DNA from: Methanomicrobiales archaeon
GTDB taxonomy: Archaea > Halobacteriota > Methanomicrobia > Methanomicrobiales > Methanoculleaceae
Direction of reading: 5' to 3'
Assembly: GCA_019136335.1 (NCBI GenBank)
Contig: JAGVUK010000168.1
Coordinates: 1-8,919, forward strand
Length of the DNA: 8,919 nt
Shown here: positions 1 through 5,102 of the stretch, one piece after another
Position numbering within the stretch: the first letter of the stretch is position 1
How the letters are laid out: each line of letters opens with the position of its first letter
Program-made: the position numbers and the translations under genes
The notes under the pieces: model-generated
What the model was told of the DNA's origin: nothing
What the model saw: the letters and a program-made list of their open reading frames with translations, nothing else
Databases searched by the model: none

Positions 1-633
1 GACGGCGAGGGCGAGGAGCGCCTTTCTATTATAGACGACGGCCGCGAGGACCATCAGCGACCAGGCGATATGCAGGGTGATCGTCATCATCCGCTCGGCG
101 AGACCGGGCAGGATATCGAGCGGCGTGAGAGCCCGGAGGGCCTCGACCTGTGCCTGGACTGCGGGGTCGTCGGGCAGGGGGATCACCCCCGCGTCACCGG
201 TGAGGACGATGTAGGAGACCATGCCCGAGAGGACGAGGAACGCGACGAATATGCTCTCGACGCCGCCCCACCCGGCCCCGAACTGGAGGCCGTTCTCGCG
301 GGTGAGAGGGATGCCCCGCCGCCGGAAGTAATAGCGGTAGACGATGTAGCGGCCCACCTCCTCGAAGAGCCCGGCCATGAGGCCGAGGTAGACGGCGAGG
401 CCGGCAAGGGCTGTTGTTGTCCCGGACGGCAGGAGAGCGAGGTAGAGTGGGGCCTGTGTTACGAGGACGAGCGGGGTGTGGACGACCTGCACGGCGATGA
501 AGAAGAGGGCGCCGAGGAGAAAAACCCGCCACGGGGCGCCGAACCTCCTGACAATCCAGTAGCCGAGCGCGAGCGGGACGACGATCTCGAGCAGGGCAAC
601 GACGGCGAACGTGACGACGACCGAGAGGTCCAT
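1..633 (-). CDS. YhfC-family glutamic-type intramembrane protease, N-terminal part (runs off window)
   Basis: A reading frame of 211 codons opens with ATG at 633 and stays open to the window edge, so the C-terminus is missing. The product is strongly hydrophobic from residue 2 (MDLSVVVTFAVVALLEIVVP) with several membrane segments. The sequence GLFEEVGRYIVYRYYFRRR near residues 89-107 carries the paired Glu plus GRY signature of the YhfC/DUF2324 branch of CPBP-like membrane peptidases. Further on are a Gly-rich GAGWGGVES block and an ERMMTITLHIAWS segment, which supply the other conserved polar residues of the family. By family analogy it is a polytopic membrane protease with glutamate and histidine at the active site; its substrate cannot be inferred. 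No Shine-Dalgarno sequence precedes the ATG, so a leaderless message is possible. It is divergent from the acyltransferase gene at 705. Confidence 0.85.
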   Translation of the reverse strand, partial: MDLSVVVTFAVVALLEIVVPLALGYWIVRRFGAPWRVFLLGALFFIAVQVVHTPLVLVTQAPLYLALLPSGTTTALAGLAVYLGLMAGLFEEVGRYIVYRYYFRRRGIPLTRENGLQFGAGWGGVESIFVAFLVLSGMVSYIVLTGDAGVIPLPDDPAVQAQVEALRALTPLDILPGLAERMMTITLHIAWSLMVLAAVVYNRKALLALAV

Positions 634-704
634 ACGAGGGGAATAAGTATGACCAACTACTTAATCGTTGCCGGACCACAGGTAAGCAGGATGTCCCGAT
701 CGTC
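634..704. promoter_or_regulatory. Divergent intergenic promoter region (yhfC-like / acyltransferase)
   Basis: This 71-bp gap separates two outward-reading genes and is less GC-rich than its surroundings. The element CTACTTAATCG at about 656-666 is the best TATA-like candidate. Read on the minus strand it lies about 28 bp before the ATG at 633, a spacing that fits a leaderless message. Read on the plus strand it would give a start near 687 and a short leader. The match to the archaeal TATA consensus is weak, so the assignment is tentative. Confidence 0.3.
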
Positions 705-1909
705 ATGAATACAGAGCACCCGGAGGGCAGGGGCGCTTTTGGGGGGCGAGACCGGTTCTCGAACAACTTCGACTTCCTGCGGTTCGTTGCGGCGGCGGCG
801 ATCGTCGTCACGCACGCCTACGCGCTCAGGCTCGGTTACGTCGGGATAGGACTGCAGGATCCGTTTGTGCTCATGGGGCAGACGGGGCTTGCCGTCCTCC
901 TCGTCACCAGCGGCTACCTGATCGTAGCGAGCTGGGAGTCGACCGCATCGCCGCTCCGCTTCGCCTGGAAACGGTTTCTCCGTGTCGTTCCGGCATTCGT
1001 CCTCGCGATCTTCGTTACGCTCTTCGTCATCGGCCCGTTGATGACGTCCCTCCCTCCGGCAGAGTACTTCGCCGCCCTCTTCTCCCCGGCAGGACTCGCC
1101 ACCATACCGTTTTTTGAGAACGGGTCCGCGATAGGTCTCTTCCAGGAGAACCCGTGGACCTACGTCAACGGCTCGCTCTGGACGATACCCGTCGAGGTCG
1201 CCCTCTACGGCGTCGTCGCGCTCCTCGGGATTGCCGGGCTCCTGCGACGGTGGGGCGCCATCCTTACCCTCGCGGGCATAAACGTCCTCCTCTGGATGGT
1301 CTGGTTCGACGACCCCCGGATGGCGAAGATCCGGTTCACCCTCTACTTCTTCATCGGGGCCTCTTTCTACCTCCACCGGGAGCGCATCACCTACCGGCCG
1401 GTCGTCGCCGGGGCGCTGCTCCTGCTGCTCGGGTTCTCGACCCTGACACCTTACCCGGCCGTCGCCGGGCTGGTCTGCATCCCCTACCTCGTCCTCTACG
1501 CCGCCCACCTCCCGGTCCCGTACCTGAACAACTTCGGCAGATCGGGGGACTTCTCCTACGGCATCACCCGGCCGTCGCCGGGCTGGTCTGCATCCCCTAC
1601 CTCGTCCTCTACGCCGCCCACCTCCCGGTCCCGTACCTGAACAACTTCGGCAGATCGGGGGACTTCTCCTACGGCATCTACATCTACCACTACCCGGTCC
1701 AGCAGGTGCTGATCCAGGCCACGGGGAACGCTCTCCTCCTCCCGGCGCTCTGCGGCCTCTCGTTCTTCGTGACGTTCGCTCTCGCGTTCCTCTCCTGGCA
1801 CGTGATCGAGAAGCGGGCGCTGGGGATGAAGAACCTCGGCGCAGGCGACCTACGGCGGGTGTTTGGGCTGCCGGAAGCCGTCACCGGGCCTGAAGCGGCC
1901 CGGAAGTGA
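705..1909 (+). pseudogene. Acyltransferase family 3 (OafA/YrhL-like) membrane protein, frameshifted by a 113-bp tandem duplication
   Basis: The N-terminal frame starts at ATG 705. It has the family's opening signature (NNFDFLRFVAAAAIVVTHAY, with the conserved His), successive hydrophobic segments, and SLWTIPVEVALYG around Trp159, equivalent to the family W-S/T-x-P-V-E motif. After residue 287 it enters 24 unrelated residues and stops at 1640. The proper C-terminus (SYGIYIYHYPVQQ, then SWHVIEKRAL) is found in another frame, up to TGA at 1907-1909. The cause is an exact 113-bp tandem repeat (1453-1565 and 1566-1678); 113 is not a multiple of three. Taking out one copy leaves 1092 nt, a continuous 363-residue protein of normal family length. 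Such enzymes move acyl groups onto cell-surface carbohydrates or lipids; this substrate is unknown. As written the protein lacks its last membrane segments. An assembly artefact or a reversible switch are both possible. The 3' end overlaps the convergent gene at 1881 by 29 bp. Confidence 0.88.
1453..1678 (+). repeat. Perfect 113-bp direct tandem duplication inside the acyltransferase gene
   Basis: Copy 1 is 1453-1565 and copy 2 is 1566-1678. Both begin ACCCGGCCGTCGCC and end CTCCTACGGCATC, and I find no mismatch between them. Flanking bases differ at both ends (T1452 against C1565, A1566 against T1679), so the unit is exactly 113 bp. No obvious longer microhomology marks the ends. The unit length shifts the frame by two bases. 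Confidence 0.95.
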
Positions 1910-2357
1910 CATCCCGGGGCCCCACGATCTCCTCGAGGATCTCCACCGCGTCCCGGACATACCGGGGACAGATGGTCCGGGTGAGGTTCTGCTCGCGAGC
2001 CCGCGCCAGCCCCTCATCGGTGGAGAGGTCGCACCCAAGGAGTTCGGTGCAGGATGCGGCGCCGTTCCTGATGGTAAACCGAGTCGTGAACTCCCGGACG
2101 AGCGCGTAAGTCTCATCCTTTGCCGCTTTCCCGTCAGGGCCGGTGCTCCCGAACAGGAGCCCAAGGACGAGGACCGCACCCGAGACTGCCCCGCAGGCGC
2201 CCCCGGTGTGCCCCATCCCGCCGCCGAACCCGGTGGCCGCCCGGAGGATAACCTCTTCGGACACCCCGATATCTGCCGCAAAGACGGAGCTGACTGCCTG
2301 TGCGCAGCTGTAGCCCCGCATGAAGCGGGAGACCGCTTCTTCCGATCTCTTCTCCAT
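1881..2357 (-). CDS. C_GCAxxG_C_C family (putative redox / metal-binding) protein
   Basis: The 158-residue product has the spaced cysteines of this family. Cys18 lies in an RGYSCAQAV segment. Cys55 lies in a Gly-rich stretch, GGGMGHTGGACGAVSGA. Three more follow: Cys103 and Cys109 (SCTELLGC) and Cys130 (TICPRYV). The central segment ACGAVSGAVLVLGLLFG is hydrophobic and typical. The family is widespread in anaerobes and probably redox-active or metal-binding, but no reaction is established. I chose ATG 2357 (MEKRSEEAVSRF) because homologues begin close to the first Cys. The same frame could start at 2414, but that would place 19 extra residues over repeat DNA. No clear Shine-Dalgarno or TATA sequence is visible. 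The C-terminal codons overlap the 3' end of the convergent acyltransferase gene. Confidence 0.85.
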   Translation of the reverse strand: MEKRSEEAVSRFMRGYSCAQAVSSVFAADIGVSEEVILRAATGFGGGMGHTGGACGAVSGAVLVLGLLFGSTGPDGKAAKDETYALVREFTTRFTIRNGAASCTELLGCDLSTDEGLARAREQNLTRTICPRYVRDAVEILEEIVGPRDVTSGPLQAR

Positions 2358-2422
2358 ACAAGGTAATCTACAACATGAGCCTTCAACGTTCGCCCGCAGA
2401 AGGGGCTTTGCCATCTCTCAAA

Positions 2423-2444
2423 CGAAGGGGCTGCGCCCCTTTCG
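2423..2444. repeat. Hairpin 1, copy A
   Basis: GGGGC and GCCCC arms around a TGC loop, extended by CGAA against TTTCG with one unpaired base. Copy B has the same arms at 2574-2595 with a TTT loop, so the stem is kept while the loop varies. A further stretch matching one half of it (GAAGGGGCTTTGCC) lies at 2399-2412. Confidence 0.75.
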
Positions 2445-2453
2445 AAACCCCCG

Positions 2454-2470
2454 GGCGACCTTCGGTCGCC
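2454..2470. repeat. Hairpin 2, copy A
   Basis: A perfect 7-bp inverted repeat, GGCGACC and GGTCGCC, around a TTC loop. It is present unchanged in copy B at 2605-2621. Confidence 0.8.
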
Positions 2471-2530
2471 TATGGATATAGAAAACTTGGTGGAAAGGTA
2501 GGTCAAAACTTCAGCGGAAAACAGGGAAAT

Positions 2531-2561
2531 GGACCCGGCGGGATTTGAACCCGCGGCCTTT
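2531..2561 (-). pseudogene. tRNA-Ala 3' fragment (T-arm and acceptor 3' strand), att-like remnant
   Basis: On the minus strand this reproduces the variable loop, the T-stem and loop (GCGGGTTCAAATCCCGC) and the acceptor 3' strand CGGGTCC of the intact tRNA-Ala at 2680-2751, with no mismatch over 31 nt. The 5' half of a tRNA is absent. Bases just beyond it (2562-2570) may keep a trace of the anticodon stem (a TTGCG on the plus strand), so the duplication may once have begun near the anticodon. A duplicated tRNA 3' end is the classic trace of site-specific integration, but a plain tandem duplication gives the same picture. Confidence 0.8.
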
Positions 2562-2573
2562 CCTTTTGCGGAC

Positions 2574-2595
2574 CGAAGGGGCTTTGCCCCTTTCG
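2574..2595. repeat. Hairpin 1, copy B
   Basis: GGGGC and GCCCC arms around a TTT loop, otherwise as in copy A. On the tRNA strand it lies about 85-105 nt beyond the mature tRNA 3' end. Confidence 0.75.
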
Positions 2596-2604
2596 AAACC
2601 CCCT

Positions 2605-2621
2605 GGCGACCTTCGGTCGCC
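2605..2621. repeat. Hairpin 2, copy B
   Basis: Same perfect 7-bp stem and TTC loop as at 2454-2470. It lies about 60 nt beyond the mature tRNA 3' end on the transcribed strand, so processing or termination near the tRNA is possible. No U-run follows it, so it is not a typical archaeal terminator. Confidence 0.75.
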
Positions 2622-2679
2622 TATGGACACAGGAAACTCAGTGGAAAGTATGTTAAAACTTCAGCTGAAAACAAGGAAA

Positions 2680-2751
2680 TGGACCCGGCGGGATTTGAAC
2701 CCGCGGCCTTTGCGTTGCGAACGCAACGATCTACCCCTGATCTACAGGCCC
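2680..2751 (-). tRNA. tRNA-Ala (anticodon CGC)
   Basis: A complete cloverleaf can be folded. The acceptor stem is GGGCCTG with CGGGTCC, including the G3:U70 wobble pair that identifies alanine tRNAs. The D-arm is GATC/GATC. The anticodon stem TTGCG/CGCAA encloses the loop TTCGCAA with anticodon CGC, which reads GCG codons. A 5-nt variable loop (AGGCC) and the T-arm GCGGG-TTCAAAT-CCCGC follow. The discriminator is A73 at 2680. CCA is not encoded, as is common in archaea. No intron is present. The 5' end lies 22 bp after the tfb stop on the same strand, so read-through from the gar1-tfb operon is possible. Confidence 0.95.
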
Positions 2752-2773
2752 AAAGGTGTGAGGGGATATGAGA

Positions 2774-3787
2774 TCAGAGTATGATCTCGATATCTAATTT
2801 TTCTGCCAGTTCCTTATATCTGTTCCTGATCGTGACCTCGGTCACGCCCGCAACTTCGGCGACTTCACGCTGGGTGCGCCGCTCGCCGCCGAGGATGGAC
2901 GAGATGTAAATGGCCGCCGCAGCGACGCCCGTTGGGCCTCTACCGCTCGTAAGTTCGCGCTCTCCGGCCTGCCGGAGGATCTCGACCGCCCGGCTCTGGA
3001 CCTCGCCCTTCAGGTTCAGGCCCGAGCAGAAGCGCGGAACGTAGTCGATCGGGGACGTCGGCAGGAGCTTTAACCCGAGCTCGCGCGAGATGAACCGGTA
3101 GGTGCGCCCGATCTCCTTCCTCGACACCCGGGAGACCTCTGCAATCTCATCGAGCGTCCGGGGCACGCTGCACTGCCGGCACGCCGCATACAGCGCCGCC
3201 GCGGCAACACCCTCGATACTCCGGCCGCGGATCAGGTTCTTGTCCACCGCATCGCGGTAGACGACCGCGGCGGTCTCGCGCACGTTCCGGGGCAGGCCGA
3301 GCGCAGATGCCATCCGGTCCAGTTCCGAGAGCGCGAACGCAAGGTTCCGCTCGGTCGCGTTCGAGACCCGGATACGCCGCTGCCACTTCCGGAGACGGTA
3401 GAGCTGGGCGCGGTTCTTGCTCGAGATCGCACGGCCGTAGGAGTCACGGTTCCTCCAGTCGATCATCGTCGAGAGACCCTTGTCGTGAATCGTGAACGTC
3501 ATCGGTGCGCCGACACGGGAGCGCTTCATCCGCTGGTCGTGGTCAAACGCACGCCACTCGGGACCGCGGTCGATGAACTCTTCGTCAAGGACAAGCCCGC
3601 AGCTCTGGCATACGAGTTCGGCACGCTCGTAGTCGTGGACGAGCTGGCGGCTGCCGCACTCGGGACAGACGGACTGGACAGTCTCCTCGGTACGCTTCTT
3701 CTCGGTCTCTTTAACCTTCTGCTCCCCTCTCTTCTTCAGGGCCTCACGCTGCAACTGCAGCTGTTTCAATTTTTCAACTTCTGCCAT
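2774..3787 (-). CDS. tfb: Transcription initiation factor IIB (TFB)
   Basis: This is the archaeal TFIIB homologue, which binds the TBP-TATA complex and the BRE and recruits RNA polymerase. The 337-residue product starts with a Lys/Glu/Gln-rich, probably helical extension (residues 1-38). The zinc ribbon follows, with Cys41, Cys44, Cys60 and Cys63 (VCPECG and VCQSCG). Then comes the B-reader/linker segment with GPEWRAFDHDQ and RSRVGAP. Two cyclin-like repeats follow; both contain the family's GRSIEGVAAAALYAACR / GRGPTGVAAAAIYISSI motif. A helix-turn-helix (RRTQREVAEVAGVTEVTIRNRY) near residues 303-324 would contact the BRE. Length and domain order are normal and nothing appears missing. It follows gar1 directly, with its ribosome-binding site overlapping the gar1 stop codon, so the two are probably translated from one message. 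Confidence 0.98.
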   Translation of the reverse strand: MAEVEKLKQLQLQREALKKRGEQKVKETEKKRTEETVQSVCPECGSRQLVHDYERAELVCQSCGLVLDEEFIDRGPEWRAFDHDQRMKRSRVGAPMTFTIHDKGLSTMIDWRNRDSYGRAISSKNRAQLYRLRKWQRRIRVSNATERNLAFALSELDRMASALGLPRNVRETAAVVYRDAVDKNLIRGRSIEGVAAAALYAACRQCSVPRTLDEIAEVSRVSRKEIGRTYRFISRELGLKLLPTSPIDYVPRFCSGLNLKGEVQSRAVEILRQAGERELTSGRGPTGVAAAAIYISSILGGERRTQREVAEVAGVTEVTIRNRYKELAEKLDIEIIL

Positions 3788-3794
3788 CGATTAT

Positions 3795-3800
3795 ACACCT
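3795..3800 (-). promoter_or_regulatory. Ribosome-binding site of tfb overlapping the gar1 stop codon
   Basis: On the minus strand AGGTGT lies 7 nt before the tfb ATG. The AG of the gar1 stop codon TAG (3799-3801) forms its first two bases. This arrangement supports the chosen tfb start and suggests translational coupling. Confidence 0.75.
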
Positions 3801-4023
3801 ATTTTGCAAAGATCTTCTCGCCAACCTGCACGGAGCAGCCATTGTAGCAGAGGACTACGGCATAGGGAGATGATATATTCCCAAAGATGTCGACAACCTT
3901 CCCTACGGGTTTCAACCGGCGATCCAGAGCCTCACCGTAGAGGCGGGGCAACTGTGCGGCATCGCATCGCAAGATTAACAAGCGATTACCGCAAACACTT
4001 ACAGAACGTCCGATTAACCGCAA
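3799..4023 (-). CDS. gar1: H/ACA ribonucleoprotein component Gar1
   Basis: The 74-residue product has the Gar1/Naf1 beta-barrel core: RLIGRSVSVCGNRLLILR at the start, then LDRRLKPVGKVVDIFGNI (residues 33-50) and SPYAVV. Gar1 joins Cbf5, Nop10 and L7Ae in the H/ACA particle that guides pseudouridylation of rRNA. The length is typical for archaeal Gar1, which lacks the eukaryotic Gly/Arg-rich tails. The start codon is TTG at 4023-4021. It is chosen because homologues begin at this residue and an AGAGGT ribosome-binding site lies 6 nt upstream. A gar1-tfb pairing is, to my recollection, common in methanogens. Expression is probably driven by the TATA box near 4073. Confidence 0.9.
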   Translation of the reverse strand: MRLIGRSVSVCGNRLLILRCDAAQLPRLYGEALDRRLKPVGKVVDIFGNISSPYAVVLCYNGCSVQVGEKIFAK

Positions 4024-4029
4024 ACTGCA

Positions 4030-4035
4030 ACCTCT
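4030..4035 (-). promoter_or_regulatory. Ribosome-binding site deciding the TTG start of gar1
   Basis: AGAGGT on the minus strand ends 6 nt before the TTG at 4023. There is no ATG or GTG at a comparable distance, so this site decides the start. Confidence 0.7.
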
Positions 4036-4065
4036 AGGGGATACTATAGCTGGATGTATTTAGTA

Positions 4066-4080
4066 ACGTATATATATTGA
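4066..4080 (-). promoter_or_regulatory. TATA-box promoter of the gar1-tfb operon
   Basis: The minus strand reads TCAATATATATACGT, a long TATA stretch centred near 4073. Transcription would start roughly 26 nt downstream, near 4047, giving a leader of about 24 nt that includes the AGAGGT site. Confidence 0.6.
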
Positions 4081-4089
4081 TCACGAGAT

Positions 4090-4125
4090 TATAAAAATGT
4101 TTCGCTAAAATATAAATACTCCATC
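4090..4125 (-). terminator. Probable T-rich terminator after the srp19-PHP operon
   Basis: Directly after the PHP gene stop the minus strand becomes AT-rich, with TATTTATATTTTAG and then CATTTTTATAATC (T-run at 4097-4093). Archaeal transcription usually ends at such T-runs without a hairpin. The same stretch also contains TATA-like words on both strands (for example TATAAATA at 4111-4118, plus strand), so some of it may be promoter for gar1 instead. Confidence 0.4.
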
Positions 4126-4770
4126 TTACTTCTGCAGGAGTCGTTTAATAGAGAGAGAGAGTACTTCCCGGGATTCCGCCTCCGTCAGCCCGGCACCGAG
4201 CGCAACCGTCTGCCGCGCCTCCTTTGACATCAGATCGGACGGCGCATGCGTGTCGGAATCGACCGTGAGAAGACAGCCGGTCGCCCTGGCCACCCCCACC
4301 ACGTGGCCGTTCGTCCGGTTGTGCCCCGCCCGGGAGGTGATCTCGAGCGCGACCCCGTACTCTGCGGCCGCGCGGGCATCCTCGACCGTTATCAGCCCGG
4401 GGTGGCCGAGCACGTCGACGTACTCGCAGGTGCAGGCGGCGCGGTTGGTCCCCGGAGCGACCGGTTCCATCACCGTCTCCCCGTGGACCACGACGATATC
4501 GGCACCGCGCTGTTTCGCCTCGCGCGCGAGTGCCGGGATCAGGGACGGCGGGACATGGGTGAGTTCCACCCCGACGAGCAGGTCCACGCCGTACCGCCGC
4601 GCCGACTCCCGGACCATGCTCCCTGCCTCCACCAGGTGCGCGAGGTTCGAGGCATCCGCGTGGTCGGTGATGGCGAGGGTCTCGTAGCCGAGTACGGCGG
4701 CCCGCCGGACCAGCTCCGTCGGGAGGAGTTCGCCATCGGAGAGGAGGGTGTGGGTGTGCAGGTCGTACAT
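4126..4770 (-). CDS. PHP-domain phosphoesterase (histidinol-phosphatase-like)
   Basis: The 214-residue product carries the full set of PHP metal-site motifs: YDLHTHT (His5, His7), ITDHAD (Asp36, His37), GVELTH (Glu69), VVVHGE (His96), VLGHPG (His123) and DSDTHAP (Asp173, His175). PHP enzymes use a two- or three-metal centre to hydrolyse phosphate esters. This subgroup is usually named histidinol phosphate phosphatase domain protein, but nothing here shows that histidinol phosphate is its substrate. The start is ATG 4770, five bases after the srp19 stop; a GTGA Shine-Dalgarno-like element overlaps that stop. A longer in-frame reading from further upstream would overlap srp19 and lacks homology, so I rejected it. 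The tight spacing indicates an operon with srp19. Confidence 0.88.
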   Translation of the reverse strand: MYDLHTHTLLSDGELLPTELVRRAAVLGYETLAITDHADASNLAHLVEAGSMVRESARRYGVDLLVGVELTHVPPSLIPALAREAKQRGADIVVVHGETVMEPVAPGTNRAACTCEYVDVLGHPGLITVEDARAAAEYGVALEITSRAGHNRTNGHVVGVARATGCLLTVDSDTHAPSDLMSKEARQTVALGAGLTEAESREVLSLSIKRLLQK

Positions 4771-4775
4771 CCCGG

Positions 4776-5048
4776 TCACTTCCGGCCGGCAAGATCGCGG
4801 GCGACCTTCCGGATCAGGTCTTCCTTGCTCCCTTCCCACTCCGCCACAACCCTGCCTTCACGCTCCGCCCACCGGGCGGGGTGGTGGTGTGCCTCCACCC
4901 GGTGCGGGACCTTCATCCTCCGCAGGGCGGCCTCGATAGCGGAGAGTTCCGGTGACTTCACGCCAAGGTTCTTCGGGACACGGCGCCCCTCCCGCCGCTG
5001 CAGCGTGACGTCGAAGTAACAGGGGTACAGGATGCGCTCAACGCTCAT
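4776..5048 (-). CDS. srp19: Signal recognition particle 19 kDa protein (SRP19)
   Basis: The 90-residue product is of normal archaeal length. It begins LYPCYFDVTLQRREGRRVPK, which contains the SRP19 signature (YP-x-YFD and the R-x-x-GRRVPK RNA-binding segment, residues 18-26). It continues with the expected SPELSAIEAALRRM helix and a basic C-terminal part. SRP19 binds the tips of helices 6 and 8 of 7S RNA and helps SRP54 to load. No Shine-Dalgarno precedes ATG 5048, while a TATA-like element is centred about 28 bp upstream, which points to a leaderless message. It is the first gene of an operon with the PHP phosphoesterase. Confidence 0.95.
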   Translation of the reverse strand: MSVERILYPCYFDVTLQRREGRRVPKNLGVKSPELSAIEAALRRMKVPHRVEAHHHPARWAEREGRVVAEWEGSKEDLIRKVARDLAGRK

Positions 5049-5070
5049 TGCCGTAGGGTATGGGTGTTAA

Positions 5071-5080
5071 CCTATAAACA
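5071..5080. promoter_or_regulatory. Single TATA-like element between divergent srp19 and hypB
   Basis: CCTATAAACA on the plus strand is TGTTTATAGG on the minus strand, and both resemble an archaeal TATA box. Its centre (about 5076) is about 27 bp from the hypB ATG (5103) and about 28 bp from the srp19 ATG (5048). The gap between the genes is only 54 bp and no other TATA-like word is as well placed. Both messages would then be leaderless, in agreement with the lack of Shine-Dalgarno sequences. Confidence 0.55.
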
Positions 5081-5102
5081 GATCATGATCACAGTACATA
5101 CC

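Larger units (their letters stand above)
2423..2561. repeat. Repeat unit copy A: two hairpins plus tRNA-Ala 3' fragment
   Basis: This 139-bp unit matches 2574-2711 (copy B) with about a dozen substitutions and a single one-base gap, roughly 90% identity by eye. In plus-strand order it holds hairpin 1, hairpin 2, an AT-richer spacer, and then the complement of the 3' 31 nt of tRNA-Ala. The differences are all in the hairpin loops and the spacer; the tRNA-derived part is identical. Together the copies fill most of the 322-bp gene-free stretch 2358-2679. I see no protein-coding gene in that stretch. Confidence 0.85.
2574..2711. repeat. Repeat unit copy B: two hairpins running into the intact tRNA-Ala gene
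   Basis: This is the second copy of the unit, offset by 150-151 bp from copy A. Its tRNA-like end continues into the complete tRNA-Ala gene (2680-2751), so this is the parental or functional end. Only 12 bp (2562-2573) separate the two units, making them nearly direct tandem repeats. Confidence 0.85.

Noticed and set aside
657..1508. Long minus-strand open frame of 283 codons
   Set aside because: It lies antisense to the acyltransferase gene; the product is a charged, low-complexity Glu/Arg/Asp-rich sequence typical of the reverse frame of GC-rich DNA, with no family similarity.
1154..1909. Separate plus-strand gene starting at 1154
   Set aside because: Only the portion after about 1566 resembles a protein (the acyltransferase C-terminus). 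The earlier part is an out-of-frame Arg/Pro-rich reading of the same gene, so it is not an independent gene.
2358..2414. N-terminal extension of the C_GCAxxG_C_C protein to 2414
   Set aside because: The added 19 residues lie over repeat-flanking DNA, do not look like the family, and homologues normally start near the first cysteine helix.
2454..2470. Intrinsic terminator of the tRNA gene
   Set aside because: The stem is strong but no T-run follows on the transcribed strand, and archaeal termination does not generally rely on such hairpins.
2423..2621. CRISPR array or riboswitch as explanation of the repeats
   Set aside because: There are only two full units, they include tRNA sequence, spacing is about 150 bp, and no cas genes or known aptamer core are visible.
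2531..2751. Complete integrated element bounded by attL and attR
   Set aside because: Only about 150 bp lie between the duplicated tRNA ends and no integrase or other gene fits there, so at most this is a remnant or target-site scar.
2529..2784. Plus-strand small open frames reading MDPAGFEPAAF twice
   Set aside because: The repeated peptide is the antisense translation of the tRNA T-arm and acceptor 3' strand, a well-known false gene. The frames run over the tRNA fragment, hairpins and the intact tRNA-Ala.
4771..4839. N-terminal extension of the PHP protein to 4839
   Set aside because: It would run across the srp19 stop and coding region in another frame; the PHP domain signature starts immediately at ATG 4770.
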